Positions 6,410 to 8,237 of a stretch of 8,237 nucleotides of DNA are shown in pieces. The stretch comes from an uncultured delta proteobacterium. Its GTDB lineage: Bacteria > Myxococcota_A > Polyangia > Polyangiales > Ga0077539. Made by a program: the position numbers and the translations under genes. Within the stretch, counting starts at the first letter, position 1; every line of letters begins with the position of its first letter. The notes under the pieces are model-generated. The model worked only from the letters and a program-made list of their open reading frames with translations. It was not told where the DNA came from and searched no databases. The stretch spans positions 1-8,237 of the forward strand of contig CAISKJ010000983.1 of NCBI GenBank assembly GCA_903885885.1, read 5' to 3'.

Positions 6410-7981
6410 ATGTCGATCCGACGCGCGCTCGTCTCCGTGAGCGACAAGCGAGGCCTCGCTCCCTTTCTCCAGGCACTTACTGCCCGTGGCATCGAGGTCC
6501 TCTCGACCGGCGGCACCGCCAAGGCGCTCCGCGAGGCGGGCCTCCAGGTCACCGACGTCAGCGCATACACGGGCTCCCCCGAGATCATGGAGGGGCGCGT
6601 CAAAACACTGCACCCGAAGGTGCACGGCGCGATCCTGATGCGAGAGCGCGACGACGACCGCGAGGCGCTCGCTTCGATCGGTGGCGCTCCCATCGACCTC
6701 GTCGTGGTCAACCTTTATCCCTTCGAAGATACCTTGCGTCGCCCGGGCGCGACGCACGACGAGCTCGTCGAGAAGATCGACATCGGCGGCCCGGCCATGG
6801 TGCGCGCGGCCGCGAAGAACCACGCGCGCGTCACGGTCGTCGTAGACCCGGCCGACTACCCCGCGGTGCTCTCCGAGATCGAGGCGAGCGGCGATGTCGG
6901 CCACGATCTTCGCGTGGCGCTCGCGAGCAAGGCCTTCGCACACACAGCCCGCTACGACGGCGCCATCGCAATGTACCTCTCGGGCCTCGATGCCGAGGGC
7001 GGCCGCGAGCGCTACCCGCGCTCCCTGCACCTCTCCTACGAGCGCGCATACTCGCTTCGGTACGGAGAAAATCCGCACCAGTCCGGCGCGTTCTACCGCG
7101 AGGTGGGCGCGCTCGACGGCACCGTCGGCCGTGCCGCGAGCGTCGGCGCCGGCGGCAAGGAGCTGTCGTACAACAACCTCGTCGACGTCGATGCGGCGCT
7201 CGAGGCCGTGCGCGAGTTCGACGGGCCCGCGGCGGTCGTGGTCAAGCACACCAACCCCTGCGGCGTGGCCACCGCCGGCTCGCTCGTCGAAGCCTACCGG
7301 ATTGCGCGCGCCGCCGACGAGTTGAGCGCGTTTGGCGGCATTGTAGCGCTCAACCGCGCGATCGACATCGATACCGCAAAGGCCCTCGTCGAAACCTTCC
7401 TCGAGGCCGTCGTGGCGCCTTCCTTCCCGCCCGAAGCGCTCAAGATCCTGCACACCAAGAAGAACCTTCGGCTCATCGAGACGGGCGCGTGGCTCGCCGC
7501 CGACGACCCCGCGCGCACAACAAAGCACGTCACCGGAGGCCTCCTGGTGCAGGAGCGTGACGCGCGATGCCGCGGCGATGTAGAGCAGGCACGCGTCGTT
7601 ACGAAGCGCGCTCCCACCGATGAGGAGCGCCGCGCGCTCGCCTTCGCGTGGGCCGTCGCCAAGCACGTGAAGTCCAACGCAATCGTGATGGCTCGGGCCG
7701 AGGGTGACCACTGCCACACGGTCGGCGTGGGCGCCGGACAGATGTCTCGAGTGGTGTCCGTCGAGGTCGCAGCGAGCAAGGCGGGCGGGCTCGCGCGCGG
7801 CGCCGCACTGGCCTCCGATGCCTTCTTCCCCTTCCCTGACGGCCTCGAGCGTGCCGCCGACGCCGGTGTCACCGCCGTCGTTCAGCCCGGAGGGAGCGTC
7901 AAGGACGCCGAGGTGATCGCAGCGGCCGACGCGCGTGGCATCGCGATGCTGTTCACGGGGACCCGCCACTTTCGCCACTGA
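6410..7981 (+). CDS. purH: Bifunctional AICAR transformylase / IMP cyclohydrolase PurH
   Basis: This cytoplasmic enzyme performs the last two steps of de novo purine synthesis: AICAR is formylated by 10-formyltetrahydrofolate, and FAICAR is closed to IMP. The 523-residue length is normal for PurH. The N-terminal cyclohydrolase (MGS-like) domain shows STGGTAKAL at 32-40, EGRVKTLHPKVHG at 61-73 (K65), NLYPF at 101-105 (Y103), and KIDIGGPAMVRAAAKNH at 122-138 (D124, K136). The transformylase domain shows LRYGENPHQ at 216-224, the catalytic Lys-His pair K279-H280 in VKHTNPCG, SAFGGIVALNR at 306-316, KSNAIV at 421-426 and GVGAGQMSR at 439-447. GAGGAG 8 bases before ATG 6410 fixes the start. It is followed after 15 bases by purD. 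The upstream hairpin may affect its translation. All key residues are present and I see nothing abnormal. Confidence 0.98.
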   Translation: MSIRRALVSVSDKRGLAPFLQALTARGIEVLSTGGTAKALREAGLQVTDVSAYTGSPEIMEGRVKTLHPKVHGAILMRERDDDREALASIGGAPIDLVVVNLYPFEDTLRRPGATHDELVEKIDIGGPAMVRAAAKNHARVTVVVDPADYPAVLSEIEASGDVGHDLRVALASKAFAHTARYDGAIAMYLSGLDAEGGRERYPRSLHLSYERAYSLRYGENPHQSGAFYREVGALDGTVGRAASVGAGGKELSYNNLVDVDAALEAVREFDGPAAVVVKHTNPCGVATAGSLVEAYRIARAADELSAFGGIVALNRAIDIDTAKALVETFLEAVVAPSFPPEALKILHTKKNLRLIETGAWLAADDPARTTKHVTGGLLVQERDARCRGDVEQARVVTKRAPTDEERRALAFAWAVAKHVKSNAIVMARAEGDHCHTVGVGAGQMSRVVSVEVAASKAGGLARGAALASDAFFPFPDGLERAADAGVTAVVQPGGSVKDAEVIAAADARGIAMLFTGTRHFRH

Positions 7982-7996
7982 GAGGGCAACACCGCG

Positions 7997-8237
7997 ATGC
8001 GTGTTCTGGTCATCGGTTCGGGGGCGCGCGAGCACGCGCTCTGCGCACGACTCAAGGCATCTGCGTCGGTCGACGTGGTGCTGTGCGCGCCAGGCAATCC
8101 GGGCATCGCACGCGATGCAGAGGTCCGCCCGGTGTCGGCGCACGACCTCGACGGCCTGGTATCGCTCGCGCTCCATGAGCGGATCGACCTCGTGGTCGTC
8201 GGCCCCGAAGGACCGCTGGTCATGGGCATCGCCGACC
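7997..8237 (+). CDS. purD: Phosphoribosylamine-glycine ligase PurD, N-terminal part, cut by window edge
   Basis: PurD (GAR synthetase) joins glycine to 5-phosphoribosylamine using ATP, the second step of de novo purine synthesis. Eighty complete codons are visible before the right edge. They form the N-terminal nucleotide-fold-like domain: VLVIGSGAREHAL at 3-15 (the PurD N-terminal signature), GNPG at 33-36, and VVVGPEGPLVMGIAD at 66-80. The ATP-grasp and C-terminal domains lie outside. A purine-rich AGAGGG at 7981-7986, overlapping the end of the purH stop codon, is the probable ribosome binding site, 10 bases before the ATG. The short 15-base spacing indicates co-transcription and perhaps translational coupling with purH. 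Confidence 0.96.
   Translation, partial: MRVLVIGSGAREHALCARLKASASVDVVLCAPGNPGIARDAEVRPVSAHDLDGLVSLALHERIDLVVVGPEGPLVMGIAD

Overview
The window is very GC-rich, with G or C in most third codon positions. The gene content (a separate NtrC-type response regulator, proline/alanine-rich exported proteins, a MerR-like regulator of a type I associate with myxobacteria, and a free-standing sigma region 4-like protein) suggests a chromosomal segment of a myxobacterium or other Myxococcota. This taxonomic reading is an inference from style and family memory. No mobile element, CRISPR array, rRNA or tRNA was found.

Left part (1-2994, minus strand). Three genes point the same way and may be co-transcribed. 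In transcription order they are an HD-domain phosphohydrolase of the COG1078/dNTPase-like type (1693-2994), an exported protein built from what looks like a duplicated beta-sandwich domain (590-1654), and an NtrC-family response regulator cut by the left edge (1-542). The gaps are 38 and 47 bases.

Middle (2995-4972). A short divergent intergenic region leads into a plus-strand gene for a predicted lipoprotein with two parallel beta-helix-like modules (about 3074-4498). About 470 bases without a convincing gene follow. That stretch holds a cluster of short perfect palindromes (4634-4711) and an 8-bp hairpin (4869-4896) shortly before the next gene.

Right part (4973-8237, plus strand). A MerR-type DNA-binding protein (4973-5506) is followed by a 302-base intergenic region with dyads, an AT-rich promoter-like patch and a strong GC hairpin. 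Next come a 181-residue protein with a sigma-70 region 4-like helix-turn-helix and a Cys/His-rich middle (5809-6354), the complete purine biosynthesis gene purH (6410-7981), and the start of purD (7997 to the right edge). PurD acts early in the pathway and PurH performs its last two steps, so these two form a purine operon. The regulator-like gene lies only 55 bases upstream of purH and may share a transcript with it. Those 55 bases can fold so that the purH Shine-Dalgarno sequence is completely paired, which is the most testable regulatory idea in the window.

Most genes here are ordinary for the group, and I see no clear new defence or mobile system. The points worth a second look are the MerR plus sigma-like regulatory pair beside the pur genes, the possible RNA switch before purH, the matched cysteine spacing in the duplicated exported protein, and the palindrome-dense gap.
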